A stretch of 48,395 bases of DNA from positions 1-48,395 of the forward strand of contig JALVJO010000196.1 in assembly GCA_027028245.1 (NCBI GenBank). The letters run 5' to 3'. Position numbers and translations under genes: made by a program. Source of the DNA: Deltaproteobacteria bacterium. Its GTDB lineage: Bacteria; Desulfobacterota; Dissulfuribacteria; Dissulfuribacterales; QOAL01. Of the stretch, positions 7,161-14,863 are shown in pieces (positions within the stretch are counted from its first letter, which is position 1; every line of letters begins with the position of its first letter). The notes under the pieces are model-generated. The model did no database searches and was not told the origin of the DNA. It saw only the letters and a program-made list of their open reading frames with translations.

Positions 7161-7497
7161 GACAGGCTCGCTGTCACCGCCTTTATCAAGGACATGGTTC
7201 TCCAACTCTTGGTCAAAGGCGATGCCGTCGGTTTCAAATGCTACACCAAGGACGGCAAGAACCTGGAGGAAGTGGTCTGCGTCAATCCGGTTTCCGTCAA
7301 GGTCAAATCGTCCAGGGAGAACTGGTGGAGGCGCGCCAATATCCGAATAACAACCCAGTGCGGACGATGGTTTGGACCTGCCGGTCGCCCAGGTGCTCCA
7401 CCTCAAGTGGGACGCGCCTTCATTTTCCCCACGTGGCAACTCGCTGGTCCTGCCCGCGTTCCAGTCCATCGAACTGCTCCGGGACTATGGATTTTGA
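7161..7497 (+). pseudogene. Frameshifted phage portal protein fragment
   Basis: Three consecutive segments in three different frames together read like the middle of a phage portal protein. The first frame has VTAFIKDMVLQLLVKGDAV and CVNPVSVKVKSS. The next has GELVEARQYPNNN. The third has LPVAQVLHLKWDAPSF and GNSLVLPAFQSIELLRDY, followed by TGA inside repeat copy B. Portal proteins form the dodecameric DNA entry ring of tailed-phage heads. Two frameshifts plus the missing ends show that the gene is dead. No other head or tail genes are nearby, so this is an isolated prophage scrap. Confidence 0.55.
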
Positions 7498-7555
7498 TAA
7501 TCACAGATGAAACAAGCTACTTGAAAAAAGGAGTCCATTTTTACTTGACCATTAC
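7485..7555 (+). repeat. 71-bp direct repeat, copy B
   Basis: This is the second copy of the repeat at 7008-7078, with the same ends (CTATGGATTTTGA ... ACTTGACCATTAC). Its left edge coincides with the end of the portal homology and its right edge with the start of DUF1016 homology. The repeat therefore marks recombination joints on both sides. Confidence 0.75.
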
Positions 7556-7720
7556 AACCTGACACTTTTACATAAACTGGACAATGCGGAAGATCGTATC
7601 TGGTATGCGGAGCAAACCATAAAAAACGGGTGGTCAAAAGAGATTCTTGCCATGCAGATTGAATCCAGACTACATCAACGTCAGGGCCGGGCGCCCAATT
7701 GTTTTGCAACAGCCGCATGA
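7550..7720 (+). pseudogene. DUF1016 (YhcG-type) N-terminal fragment
   Basis: The frame from 7550 reads HYNLTLLHKLDNAEDRIWYA, then EQTIKNGWSKEILAMQIESR and LHQRQGRAPNCFA, with a stop at 7718-7720. This is the recognisable N-terminal signature of YhcG/DUF1016 proteins (normally PWGHNLxLLxKLxDxxxRxWYAxxTIxxGWSRxVL). The usual protein is about 350 residues with a C-terminal PD-(D/E)XK nuclease-like domain, but only about 55 residues remain. No start codon is visible and the usual PWGH lead-in is replaced by repeat sequence. It is a dead fragment. Confidence 0.65.
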
Positions 7721-7734
7721 AAAGGCCTTGGCAG

Positions 7735-7846
7735 ACCATGATACTGACAACATGGAACCAGGTTTTCGCAGTCACCTCGATGGAAAGCATGGTGCACGCC
7801 AATCAACAGGCCTATTACGACGCCATTACACAAAGTACAAACTGGG
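7735..7846 (+). pseudogene. Possible Fic-family C-terminal fragment
   Basis: A short frame reads MILTTWNQVFAVTSMESMVH followed by ANQQAYYDAITQSTN. The pattern 'VFAxxxxESMVHxNQxxYYxAIxxS' resembles the C-terminal end of Fic/DOC-type AMP-transferases. No Fic catalytic motif (HPFxxGNGR) is present. The fragment runs into unrelated sequence before the DUF6880 gene. The call depends on about 25 residues. Confidence 0.35.
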
Positions 7847-7921
7847 GCTGCTGCGATGTCCGGCGGGATGGCCGCAGTTCGCTGTGCGGCCCGGTATGTG
7901 CAAAGATGGGAGTGCAGACAA

Positions 7922-9274
7922 ATGATTGACTCTCGAAAACAAAAACTGATGGACCTTGGTGCGGATACTCTGGCAGATGCCTTGTTGAAACTTGCTGTTC
8001 ACTCCGACGAAGCGGATGACCTGATCGAACGGCTGATTGCCACACCTAAAGAAAATATCCAGCGGTTCAAAAGGAAACTGGCGGGTCTGAAGCGGCGGAG
8101 ACGGTTCATTGGCTGGCGCGAATCCGCAGGCTTTGCCCGGGAGCTTGAAATGCTGCTCCAGGATCTGAAGGCGGGTGTGAATGATCCTGTCACTGGTATG
8201 GAATTGGTTGCGGCGTTTTACCAGGCAGACGATACCATCTTTGAGATGTGCGATGACTCCAGCGGACATATCGGCGATGTGTTCCGTTATAATGCCAGGG
8301 AGCTGTTTGTCGATTATGCCTCCCGTTGTCCTGATAAAGAAAAAGTTGCAGACATTATCCTGAAAGTGAATCAAAAGGATGACTACGGCATCCGGGATAC
8401 ACTGATTGAGTGCGCCAGTGAGTGCCTACCTGAAGAGGTTATTCGTACAATGATAGCCAAGCTTCAGAAACGGGCGGATAAAGAAAAAAATAAATACGGC
8501 AAGCGTCATCACTTGATGTTGATGGAATCGCTGGCCCGACAGATCAAGGATGCCAAGCTTTTTGAAAAGGCCCGCATTGCTTCATGGGGAAAGCTGTCCA
8601 CAGCGGCACTTATTGACATTGCCCGTGTCTATCTGGAAAGCGGTGATGTTGAAACCGCCCATTCCTGGCTGAAGAAAATCCCCGAAGGTGAAACCTATCA
8701 GGAATATAAACGGGATAAACTGCTGGAGGAAATCTATCGTAGGCAGGGTAACTCTGAAGAACTGACAAAACTCCTGTATCAGAGATTCAGATCATTTCAC
8801 ACCACGGACACCTTGCAGGCGCTTCTGGATCTGATTGGCAATGACAAACGCGATGAAGTTATTGCTGATGAGGTGACGCACATTTTGAAGAGCGACAGAC
8901 TCCGGGAGTCGGATGCAGAATTTCTGATTGCCATCGGGAAGATGGATGAAGCAGAAGCCTACCTTCTGGGACGTGCAGACCAGCTCAATGGCAACCATTA
9001 CCACAGTCTGCTTTCACTTGCCGAAGCAATGGAATCAGATAACCGGCATCTTGTCACCACCCTGATATACCGCAGCTTATTGATATCCATCCTGGAACGC
9101 GGCTACACCAAGGCGTATCCCCATGGCATCCGGTATCTGAAGAAGCTGGACAAACTGTCTGGATTAGTAGCTGACTGGAAAGATTTTGACAATCACGAAG
9201 CATTCAAAGAACAGATCATTCAGGCTCATGGTCGCAAACGAAGCTTCTGGTCAAGATATGAGGTGAAAAAATGA
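7922..9274 (+). CDS. DUF6880 family protein
   Basis: This is a 450-residue cytoplasmic protein resembling the DUF6880 family (opening RKQKLMDLGADTLADALLKL, then ADDLIERLIATPKENI and the FIGWRESAGFARELE segment). The remainder is alpha-helical with repeat-like helix pairs reminiscent of TPR/ARM solenoids (for example AALIDIARVYLESGDVETAH). No catalytic motif is visible. The ATG at 7922 is chosen over an upstream in-frame ATG at 7856, because family homology begins at MIDSRKQK and the 22 upstream codons look like debris. The stop overlaps the next start (ATGA, 9271-9274), so the two proteins are probably made together. Function unknown. Confidence 0.7.
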   Translation: MIDSRKQKLMDLGADTLADALLKLAVHSDEADDLIERLIATPKENIQRFKRKLAGLKRRRRFIGWRESAGFARELEMLLQDLKAGVNDPVTGMELVAAFYQADDTIFEMCDDSSGHIGDVFRYNARELFVDYASRCPDKEKVADIILKVNQKDDYGIRDTLIECASECLPEEVIRTMIAKLQKRADKEKNKYGKRHHLMLMESLARQIKDAKLFEKARIASWGKLSTAALIDIARVYLESGDVETAHSWLKKIPEGETYQEYKRDKLLEEIYRRQGNSEELTKLLYQRFRSFHTTDTLQALLDLIGNDKRDEVIADEVTHILKSDRLRESDAEFLIAIGKMDEAEAYLLGRADQLNGNHYHSLLSLAEAMESDNRHLVTTLIYRSLLISILERGYTKAYPHGIRYLKKLDKLSGLVADWKDFDNHEAFKEQIIQAHGRKRSFWSRYEVKK

Positions 9275-9861
9275 ATGAACGATTTTATCTGCTTAAAATA
9301 CAACTGCTTGAGATCGAACCGGCTATCTGGCGGCGATTTGTGGTGCCTGGCAGCATTACACTGGACCGGCTGCACGATGTCATCCAGATTGTCATGGGTT
9401 GGACCGACAGCCATCTCCATGAGTTCACCATTGGAAAAAAGCGGTACACTGAATATCCGGAATTCCAGGAGGATGGTCTTGCGTGCGGGAGATATCGGCT
9501 CGTTAACCTGATCAAACGAAAGGGACGGACTTTTGGATATATCTATGATTTCGGGGACTTTTGGAAACATGAACTACTTATCGAAGAAAGCCGCTATTTC
9601 GACCCCCGACTGAGAACCCCAATAGTCTGTCTTGACGGTGCAAGGGCCTGCCCGCCTGAGGATGTGGGTGGAGTGTCCGGTTATTTTGAATTCTGCAAAG
9701 CGCTGAAAGACCCGAAGCATGAAGAGCATGAGAGCTACATGGAATGGTCCGGTGGAGATTTTGACAGTGAGCGATTTGATGTTGACTCGGTCAATTGGGA
9801 GTTGATGAAATATCTGCGCTGGTCCAGAGACAGGTATCTAAACTGGGGATGGAATGATTGA
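9271..9861 (+). CDS. Plasmid pRiA4b ORF-3 family protein
   Basis: This 196-residue protein has the hallmarks of the pRiA4b ORF-3-like family: LLEIEPAIWRRFVVPGSITL, LHDVIQIVMGWTDSHLHEF, the YIYDFGDFWKHELLIE segment, and the C-terminal CPPEDVGGVSGYFEF and FDxxxVN strings. The family occurs on plasmids and mobile islands, with a compact alpha/beta fold and no established activity. It is translationally coupled to the DUF6880 gene. Both are full length, in contrast to the debris on their left. Confidence 0.88.
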   Translation: MNERFYLLKIQLLEIEPAIWRRFVVPGSITLDRLHDVIQIVMGWTDSHLHEFTIGKKRYTEYPEFQEDGLACGRYRLVNLIKRKGRTFGYIYDFGDFWKHELLIEESRYFDPRLRTPIVCLDGARACPPEDVGGVSGYFEFCKALKDPKHEEHESYMEWSGGDFDSERFDVDSVNWELMKYLRWSRDRYLNWGWND

Positions 9862-10007
9862 GCCGAATCAAAAAACAGTTGCCGGCACTAAAGCACCTTC
9901 TTCGCAACAGGAGGGCTGAATTTCTGATCTTTACCGACAGGCTGGCGAGCAGAGCATCAAGGCACGATGTGATGATGAAACAAACTGACGGCAAAACTCT
10001 TTGCTAA
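9858..10007 (+). CDS. Small basic hypothetical ORF
   Basis: A 49-codon frame opens with TTG overlapping the pRiA4b-type stop (TTGA) and encodes a basic peptide (SRIKKQLPALKHLLRNRRAE, then FLIFTDRLASRASRHDVMMK). It has no recognised domain. The overlap geometry would suit translational coupling, but the TTG start and short length make it weak. Confidence 0.2.
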   Translation: MSRIKKQLPALKHLLRNRRAEFLIFTDRLASRASRHDVMMKQTDGKTLC

Positions 10008-10111
10008 GGCTTAAAGCGTAAAAGGCACTGACAGGATCCGGCAGGAAATTCACCTGCTCAATCACAGGCAAATTCATTTTTTTCCAAAAGGTAAGGCTAT
10101 TTTAGCATAAA
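10008..10111. other. Non-coding stretch before the toxin-antitoxin promoter
   Basis: Nothing is recognised here beyond the start of the AT-rich promoter region at 10,100. Confidence 0.4.
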
Positions 10112-10167
10112 TTGACTTTTTTGGCATACCAACTAGTATAGTTGATATAGTCAATATACTTAGGAGG
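10112..10167 (+). promoter_or_regulatory. Promoter and palindromic operator of the toxin-antitoxin operon
   Basis: A -35 box TTGACT (10112-10117) and a -10 box TAGTAT (10134-10139) are spaced 16 bases apart. Overlapping the -10 and start region is an imperfect palindrome: left arm AGTATAGTTGA (10135-10145) and right arm TCAATATACT (10151-10160). AGGAGG (10162-10167) lies four bases before the ATG. Phd/YefM antitoxins repress their own operons by binding such palindromes, so this is the likely autoregulatory site. Confidence 0.6.
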
Positions 10168-10171
10168 CGAT

Positions 10172-10468
10172 ATGGAAAAGGTAGTGGATGCCACCATGGC
10201 CCGGAGACAGTTGGGAACCTTATTGGACCAAGTCTATTATAAAGGCGAATCCATAATCATAGCCAGAAAAGGCAAGGCCTTGGCAAAAATTGTGCCCTTA
10301 GAAGATATGAAGAAAACAGGTAAAAGGTCGTTAACACCCGGACAAAAACAGTTACTGGATGAGCTCAACAGCCTGCCTGCTTTTGAAATTGGTGAAGAAC
10401 CAACAGACATTTTAAGGAAGGTGAGGAAAAAGAAGGCAGAAAAGGCCAAGGCAAGATATGGACAGTAA
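10172..10468 (+). CDS. Phd/YefM-type antitoxin
   Basis: This is a 98-residue antitoxin of a type II system. The N-terminal DNA-binding fold shows the family pattern VVDATMARRQLGTLLDQV followed by IIIARKGKALAKIVPLED. The charged, probably disordered C-terminus (ILRKVRKKKAEKAKARYGQ) would wrap the toxin. The last 11 bases overlap the toxin start, the usual arrangement for tight stoichiometry. The operator just upstream fits autoregulation. Confidence 0.88.
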   Translation: MEKVVDATMARRQLGTLLDQVYYKGESIIIARKGKALAKIVPLEDMKKTGKRSLTPGQKQLLDELNSLPAFEIGEEPTDILRKVRKKKAEKAKARYGQ

Positions 10469-10922
10469 AAGAAGATACGTTTTGGATCCCAATGTCTTTC
10501 TTGAGTATATGTTTGGAAGGAAATTTCAGGATGTTGCCAAGGGGCTCATTGCCAAGGCTATATCAGGTGAAAATGAACTTATGATACCTAGCCTGGCGTT
10601 GGATGAAATATCTGAGGTTTTATGTGGAAACATGGATGACCTTTACAAGGTGACAATCCATCTCCGTTTTTTGGAAAAGTTGGTATTAGAGGGCTGGCTG
10701 AAGGTCATCATCCCTACCTCAAGGGTGCGAATTCATGCCATAAAAATGGCAAGACAGGGACACAGAAAAAGTGGATATCCAGAATTTACTGACTGCCTTT
10801 ACCATTCATTGGCATTACTGAACAATGCAGTTTTTATAACCAATGACAAAAGACACTTTGCCAAGGTACGAGATGCTGGAAATATCAGTTTATTGTCAGA
10901 ATTAGCCATTAATAATGATTAA
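10458..10922 (+). CDS. PIN-domain toxin (VapC-like)
   Basis: This 154-residue PIN-domain protein is a predicted Mg2+-dependent ribonuclease toxin. The acidic quartet is recognisable: D10 in VLDPNVFLEY, E50 in LALDEISEVL, D112 in FTDCLYHSLAL, and D130 in FITNDKRHF. The length is slightly above the usual 130-140 residues, and the spacing is otherwise normal. It is encoded directly after its antitoxin with an 11-base overlap. The RNA target cannot be predicted from sequence. Confidence 0.87.
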   Translation: MDSKRRYVLDPNVFLEYMFGRKFQDVAKGLIAKAISGENELMIPSLALDEISEVLCGNMDDLYKVTIHLRFLEKLVLEGWLKVIIPTSRVRIHAIKMARQGHRKSGYPEFTDCLYHSLALLNNAVFITNDKRHFAKVRDAGNISLLSELAINND

Positions 10923-11215
10923 GAAACAGAATAATTCGAAATATATTACAGCGAACTAACGGCCTGTCCTGTCTAGAGGAAATTCACACAGCTAGGAAAG
11001 GACAAAAGGGATCAAGGGGCAAGGGCGAACATCCTTGATTTTCACAGGGAGATAATTGAGGCTTGCAGGGACCTTGTCCAATCCTTCCTACAAGAGCAGT
11101 CGAAGAAATCAGCACAAAATTTCCTCAAGTAAATATTTCCGTGATCTTAGAGCTATTTATCTCGAATTCTGAGATGATAGGTACAGGGGATTTAAGAATT
11201 ATTCCTATCCAGGCC
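10923..11215. other. Intergenic stretch, possible coding debris
   Basis: No intact gene is supported. One frame on the plus strand (about 11028-11130) reads NILDFHREIIEACRDLVQSF and continues LQEQSKKSAQNFLK before a stop. This is helix-forming and could be a remnant, but no family is recognised and a stop lies upstream. This stretch separates the accessory island from the leftward two-component region. Confidence 0.35.
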
Positions 11216-12328
11216 TCACATTCCAGTCTGAATAAGAAGATACCAGCATGAGACCAGCGTGATTATGAAATAAGGCAGCGAGTAGATATGAAAAGAAAGA
11301 CACTTGTATTTCTTGTGGCAAAAACGCATGGCGATCAGGTTGGCAAATGAACTGATCAGCAGGCCGTTTCCACCAATGTTGACTCCGTAGGCGATGATCT
11401 CGAAGTTGCTGGAATGTTTTGCAAGGAGAATGCTTGACGGCACGTTGCTGATGGCCTGTGAGAAAAAAGCACCTGAGAGGAATAATACACGGGGGTCTTT
11501 GAAGTCCAGCATGGCCAGCAGGTGATTGACGGGCTTAAGGTGACAGATGAGGTCTATATCAATGAAAATGGCAATGAAAAGAAGGATCAGCCCCCAGTCG
11601 CATTTCAAAAATATGTCTTTTCGTGTCACCAGCATGACTAGAAAAACCATGGGCAGAAAATACGTTTCGTATCCCGTTTCAATGGAATAAATAAACGAGA
11701 TCAGCAAAATTGCAGATACGGTGAAGAGCCCCCGGTCCACCGCATTGCTGTGGTTGTTGGCTGCCCTTATTTGCCTTGAGGGAAAACAGATAATGACCAT
11801 GGCCAGCAGCCAGCCAGCCATTATGGCCACCAGTGGAAGCATTTCCCTGACAAAACCAAAGAAGGGGATGCCCCACTGGTGCCAGAGGAATATGTTCTGC
11901 GGGTTTCCAATGGGCGTCAGGGATGAGCCTGCGTTTACGGCAATGGCTTCAAAGATAATGATCTTACTATAGTCGCCCTTGACAATCTGCTGGAGGGTCA
12001 GGGTCAGGGGAACAACTATGAACAGGGCGATATCATTTGTCAAAAACATGGACAGAACAGCGGCCAGGAAGACGAGAAACAGGGCCAGCAGGCGTTCATT
12101 GTCGATTTTTTGTGAAATACGGTAGGCTGCAAGGTAAAAAAGGCCGCTCTCCTTGATACCAGTGGTAATCAATATGAGTCCGCTCAAGGTGCTGATGGTC
12201 TTCCAATCCACCATGGATGGAAACTGGCTGAGGGGCTGGTGAAGGAACCGGGCAAGCCCCAGTGCAGCAGCCAGCAGCAAAACTGTTAAGAGGTTTCCCT
12301 TTAGGACAGACCGGATGTTATTGACCAT
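11216..12328 (-). CDS. SLC13/ArsB-type anion permease (YbiR-like)
   Basis: This is an inner-membrane transporter of 370 residues with about ten hydrophobic segments. The ion-transporter superfamily signatures are visible: FLTNDIALFIVVPLTL and the GSSLTPIGNPQNIFLW loop in the first half, and SQAISNVPSSILLAKHS with NIGGNGLLISSFANLIA in the second half. These form the two inverted-repeat hairpins that bind substrate in SLC13/CitMHS/ArsB proteins. Length and motif order match the E. coli YbiR group. The substrate is unknown. The start overlaps the upstream secreted-protein gene by 11 bases, so the gene is the last member of a three-gene leftward operon beneath a two-component system. Confidence 0.82.
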   Translation of the reverse strand: MVNNIRSVLKGNLLTVLLLAAALGLARFLHQPLSQFPSMVDWKTISTLSGLILITTGIKESGLFYLAAYRISQKIDNERLLALFLVFLAAVLSMFLTNDIALFIVVPLTLTLQQIVKGDYSKIIIFEAIAVNAGSSLTPIGNPQNIFLWHQWGIPFFGFVREMLPLVAIMAGWLLAMVIICFPSRQIRAANNHSNAVDRGLFTVSAILLISFIYSIETGYETYFLPMVFLVMLVTRKDIFLKCDWGLILLFIAIFIDIDLICHLKPVNHLLAMLDFKDPRVLFLSGAFFSQAISNVPSSILLAKHSSNFEIIAYGVNIGGNGLLISSFANLIAMRFCHKKYKCLSFHIYSLPYFIITLVSCWYLLIQTGM

Positions 12329-12986
12329 AGTATGTCATTTCCTGGTTTGCCGGATAATCTGGGACAATGTGAAGGCCATCGTAATAGACTTTCAGGTGGG
12401 CAACGATGGTGTTGCCAAGTGCAACTGGAAAGCACCAGCTTGCTTCTGGCTCCCTGAATTCGGCCACAGGTAAGATCCTCAATTCATGTATGACAGTGGT
12501 TAATCGGGCCTTGACTGCTTGGATTTGACGGGTGTCTTGGTAGATACGAGCGTGTATGCCAAGGGGAAGCACGCTTCCGTCCTGTGGGTTGAAATGCAGA
12601 ACCGCCACAACACTCCCCTGATACATAACCCCTGCCTTTACTTCAATCTCTCCGGCTGGTCCCAGCCTTGTCCACACCTTTCCAGGCGTAAGCTGGCTAC
12701 CGATCTTCTGGACAGTGGTAATAGCAGCGGGTAGGTTGTTCAGCAATGTTTGTGCAGGAATAGTTTGACCAATACCTGGACCGGGAGGAGGCGGGGCAAC
12801 CGGCGGTCCTGGTGGAGTCCCTGGTGCTGGCGGACCTGCCGGCGAAACTCCTGGAAGTGGGGGCTGGGCTGCAGGCTGCTGTGCCAGCAGTGGCGGGCCA
12901 ATGTCTTGCTCTGCCATGGAATAAGACACCATACACAAAGGCATTGAAAGGGTTATAAGGGCAAAAACTACAAGAACCTTTTTCAT
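12318..12986 (-). CDS. Secreted proline-rich protein of unknown function
   Basis: The 222-residue product begins with a clear signal peptide (MKKVLVVFALITLSMPLCMVS, probable cleavage after SMA). It continues through a Pro/Gly-rich tract (about residues 35-75, PPGPPVAPPPPGPG) and ends in a globular C-terminal domain of about 140 residues with no recognised family. The tract suggests a flexible spacer in the periplasm. AAGGAGG precedes the ATG by six bases. It lies 14 bases after a small Pro-rich lipoprotein gene and overlaps the permease gene. Shared Pro-rich style suggests the two small envelope proteins work together. Confidence 0.65.
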   Translation of the reverse strand: MKKVLVVFALITLSMPLCMVSYSMAEQDIGPPLLAQQPAAQPPLPGVSPAGPPAPGTPPGPPVAPPPPGPGIGQTIPAQTLLNNLPAAITTVQKIGSQLTPGKVWTRLGPAGEIEVKAGVMYQGSVVAVLHFNPQDGSVLPLGIHARIYQDTRQIQAVKARLTTVIHELRILPVAEFREPEASWCFPVALGNTIVAHLKVYYDGLHIVPDYPANQEMTYYGQ

Positions 12987-13000
12987 GACATCCTCCTTGA

Positions 13001-13300
13001 TTATTGTTCCTTGTTTCTTTCCAGTTCATCCATCTTTTTCTCCAGCCTGACGATGCGTTTGTTCATGGAATTAATCGCATTGGTCAGGTGGTCTGTCTTG
13101 TCAGTCTTGGCAGAACTTAAATGTTTCCACAACAAAACGGCGCACCACACCAGCAGGGCTATCACTATCCAGCCGATAACCATACCTGGAAGGCCCGGCG
13201 GGATGGGCGGAGGAGGCGGACCTGGAGCACATCCAGAAACTGCCTGAAGGGCTGCCAATTCCAGAAATCCTGCTGCCACTTTTTTAACCCGCATCCACAT
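13001..13300 (-). CDS. Small Pro-rich membrane lipoprotein with coiled-coil tail
   Basis: This is an envelope protein of about 99 residues. It has a signal-like N-terminus with a possible lipobox (LQAVSGC), a PPPPPIPPG stretch, one hydrophobic transmembrane segment (MVIGWIVIALLVWCAVLLW), and a C-terminal heptad-like coiled coil (INSMNKRIVRLEKKMDELER). The start is uncertain: GTG at 13312 overlaps the ribosome-binding site GGAGGAG, ATG at 13300 is three bases from it, and ATG at 13294 is nine bases from it and optimally placed. Having both a lipobox and a later transmembrane helix is unusual. No family recognised. It is the first gene after the CTTAAT box. Confidence 0.55.
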   Translation of the reverse strand: MWMRVKKVAAGFLELAALQAVSGCAPGPPPPPIPPGLPGMVIGWIVIALLVWCAVLLWKHLSSAKTDKTDHLTNAINSMNKRIVRLEKKMDELERNKEQ

Positions 13301-13323
13301 GAACTCCTCCACCGGTCTTTTCT

Positions 13324-13386
13324 GTATAAACAGATAATCAGGACAGATTAAGAAGTCCCAAAGGATAGATTAAGAAAAGATTAAGA
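13324..13386 (-). promoter_or_regulatory. PmrA/QseB-like response-regulator box and promoter
   Basis: On the minus strand three copies of TCTTAATC occur (plus-strand GATTAAGA at 13346-13353, 13368-13375 and 13379-13386). The two distal copies give CTTAAT-N5-CTTAAT, the 11-bp-period arrangement of PmrA/QseB-type boxes. The third is exactly two periods (22 bp) further on. This third half-site occupies the -35 position, 17 bases upstream of a TTATAC -10 box (13324-13329). The site drives the leftward envelope operon and is probably bound by the OmpR-type regulator encoded just upstream. Confidence 0.6.
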
Positions 13387-13420
13387 TTTCCTGAACAGGC
13401 TTTTTTTTAGTATGGGTAGG

Positions 13421-14863
13421 TCATGCCAGGGGAAGAGTAACAGAAACCCTTGTGCCCCTGCCTGGTTGACTTTGAATACTGACAGAACCTCCCTGTGCCT
13501 CAACCATGGATTTTACAAGGGAAAGCCCCAGTCCAATGCCCCTGTCTCCTGAAGCTCTGTGGGAGGATTTTCCCTGGTAAAAGGGTTCAAAAACGTGGGA
13601 CAGGGTCTTTTTATCCATGCCCTTTCCCTGGTCTGAAACCCAGATTTCCACCCCTTGCGGCAGGAGCTTCCAGCCCATGACTACTGGTGAATCCCCCGGG
13701 GAATAGCGAAAGGCATTGGACAGAAGGTTGAGCAGGATCTGTTTAAGCAGGTCGGGGTCTGCCTCTATCCTGACATAGGGCCCTTGTTGGATCGAAACTG
13801 GATGTTTGCCGGCAAGGACCTTTGCCTGCTGGATGAAATCATCCAGAAATCTCGACAATACGACAGGCTCCTTATGGACGTTTTCCGCGTTCTGCAGGCG
13901 GGACAGTGCCAGGAGGCGTTCGCAGAGCCTGATAAGCCTGTTTACTTCCCTGAACATACCCTTGGTCAGTCTCGCCGCTGCCGCAGGGTCGTCCTGGGCG
14001 CCGCGCATCAGGACCTCCAGGGAGCCCCGCAGCCCTGTAAGAGGCGTCATGAGTTCATGGGCGGCATTGGCCACGAAGCGCTGCTGGGAAGCAAAGCCGG
14101 CCTCCAGCTTGTCCACCATCTGGTTGAAGGAGACAGCCAGCTGACCGATCTCGTCTCTGGGGTTCTTCACAGGTACCCGCTGGGAAAACTCTCCCCTGCT
14201 GATCCGGTTGCAGCCTGTCACCAGGTCTTTAAGGTCTTGAAGGCTCAAGCCCACGAGCCAGAAACCAGCACCAGTCCCCAGGATAAGGATTACAGCCACC
14301 AGGGACACCAGCATGGCCCCGTGCCTGAAAAGAATCTCGTTTATATCAGAAAGGGAGGTGCTCATCTGGATTACGCCGAAGATATGAGAACTCCCGGGCC
14401 TGGGCCTGAGGGGTATAAGCATGACCAGAACAGGTCTGCCATTGACAAGGCTTCTATAGGTAACCTCGTTTTCCCCGGAAAGGGCCCTTTGTACATAGCG
14501 CCCCTGGGGAAGAGGGGCCTCCGGCTCTTCAGGAAGCCTCCTTCCATTGGCAATTACCCTGCCTTTTCCATCCAAGATTACTGCTGCGGCATCACGGGAT
14601 GTAAGATCTTGGGCAAGGGCAAGGGCGTTTCGAGCATTGAGCTTAAGCCCGGGAACATCCAATTTATCAAAGCCATTGTCAATAAGCCAGTGTTCAATAA
14701 CTGGCTTTGCCCTGGCTCTTAGATGGCTGCTCTTTGTGCTTATGAAGAGCTGCCATATATTCCAGTAGGAATAGCCCCCCACCAACACAACGGAAAAAAT
14801 CAGCAGAAAAGCATACAGCAGGCTGAGGCGGGCCCTTAATGAAAGCCTTTCCCAGGCCTTCAT
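13421..14863 (-). CDS. Sensor histidine kinase (HAMP, HisKA, HATPase)
   Basis: This is a 480-residue membrane kinase. TM1 covers about 13-34, the periplasmic sensor region about 35-180, and TM2 about 182-205. A HAMP segment (SRGEFSQRVPVKNPRDEIGQ) follows, then the H-box AAHELMTPLTGLRGS with phospho-accepting H269 (Met in place of the usual Arg after HEL). The ATPase has the N-box NLLSNAFRYSP, G1 DQGKGM and G2 RGIGLGLSLV. The sensor region has no recognised Cache or PAS fold. Its start overlaps the regulator's stop (ATGA, 14860-14863). It presumably phosphorylates the neighbouring OmpR-type regulator and controls the downstream envelope operon. Confidence 0.93.
   Translation of the reverse strand: MKAWERLSLRARLSLLYAFLLIFSVVLVGGYSYWNIWQLFISTKSSHLRARAKPVIEHWLIDNGFDKLDVPGLKLNARNALALAQDLTSRDAAAVILDGKGRVIANGRRLPEEPEAPLPQGRYVQRALSGENEVTYRSLVNGRPVLVMLIPLRPRPGSSHIFGVIQMSTSLSDINEILFRHGAMLVSLVAVILILGTGAGFWLVGLSLQDLKDLVTGCNRISRGEFSQRVPVKNPRDEIGQLAVSFNQMVDKLEAGFASQQRFVANAAHELMTPLTGLRGSLEVLMRGAQDDPAAAARLTKGMFREVNRLIRLCERLLALSRLQNAENVHKEPVVLSRFLDDFIQQAKVLAGKHPVSIQQGPYVRIEADPDLLKQILLNLLSNAFRYSPGDSPVVMGWKLLPQGVEIWVSDQGKGMDKKTLSHVFEPFYQGKSSHRASGDRGIGLGLSLVKSMVEAQGGSVSIQSQPGRGTRVSVTLPLA

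Noticed and set aside
13784-14722. 312-codon plus-strand frame opposite the histidine kinase
   Set aside because: It is a shadow of the kinase gene, whose HisKA and HATPase motifs are unambiguous.
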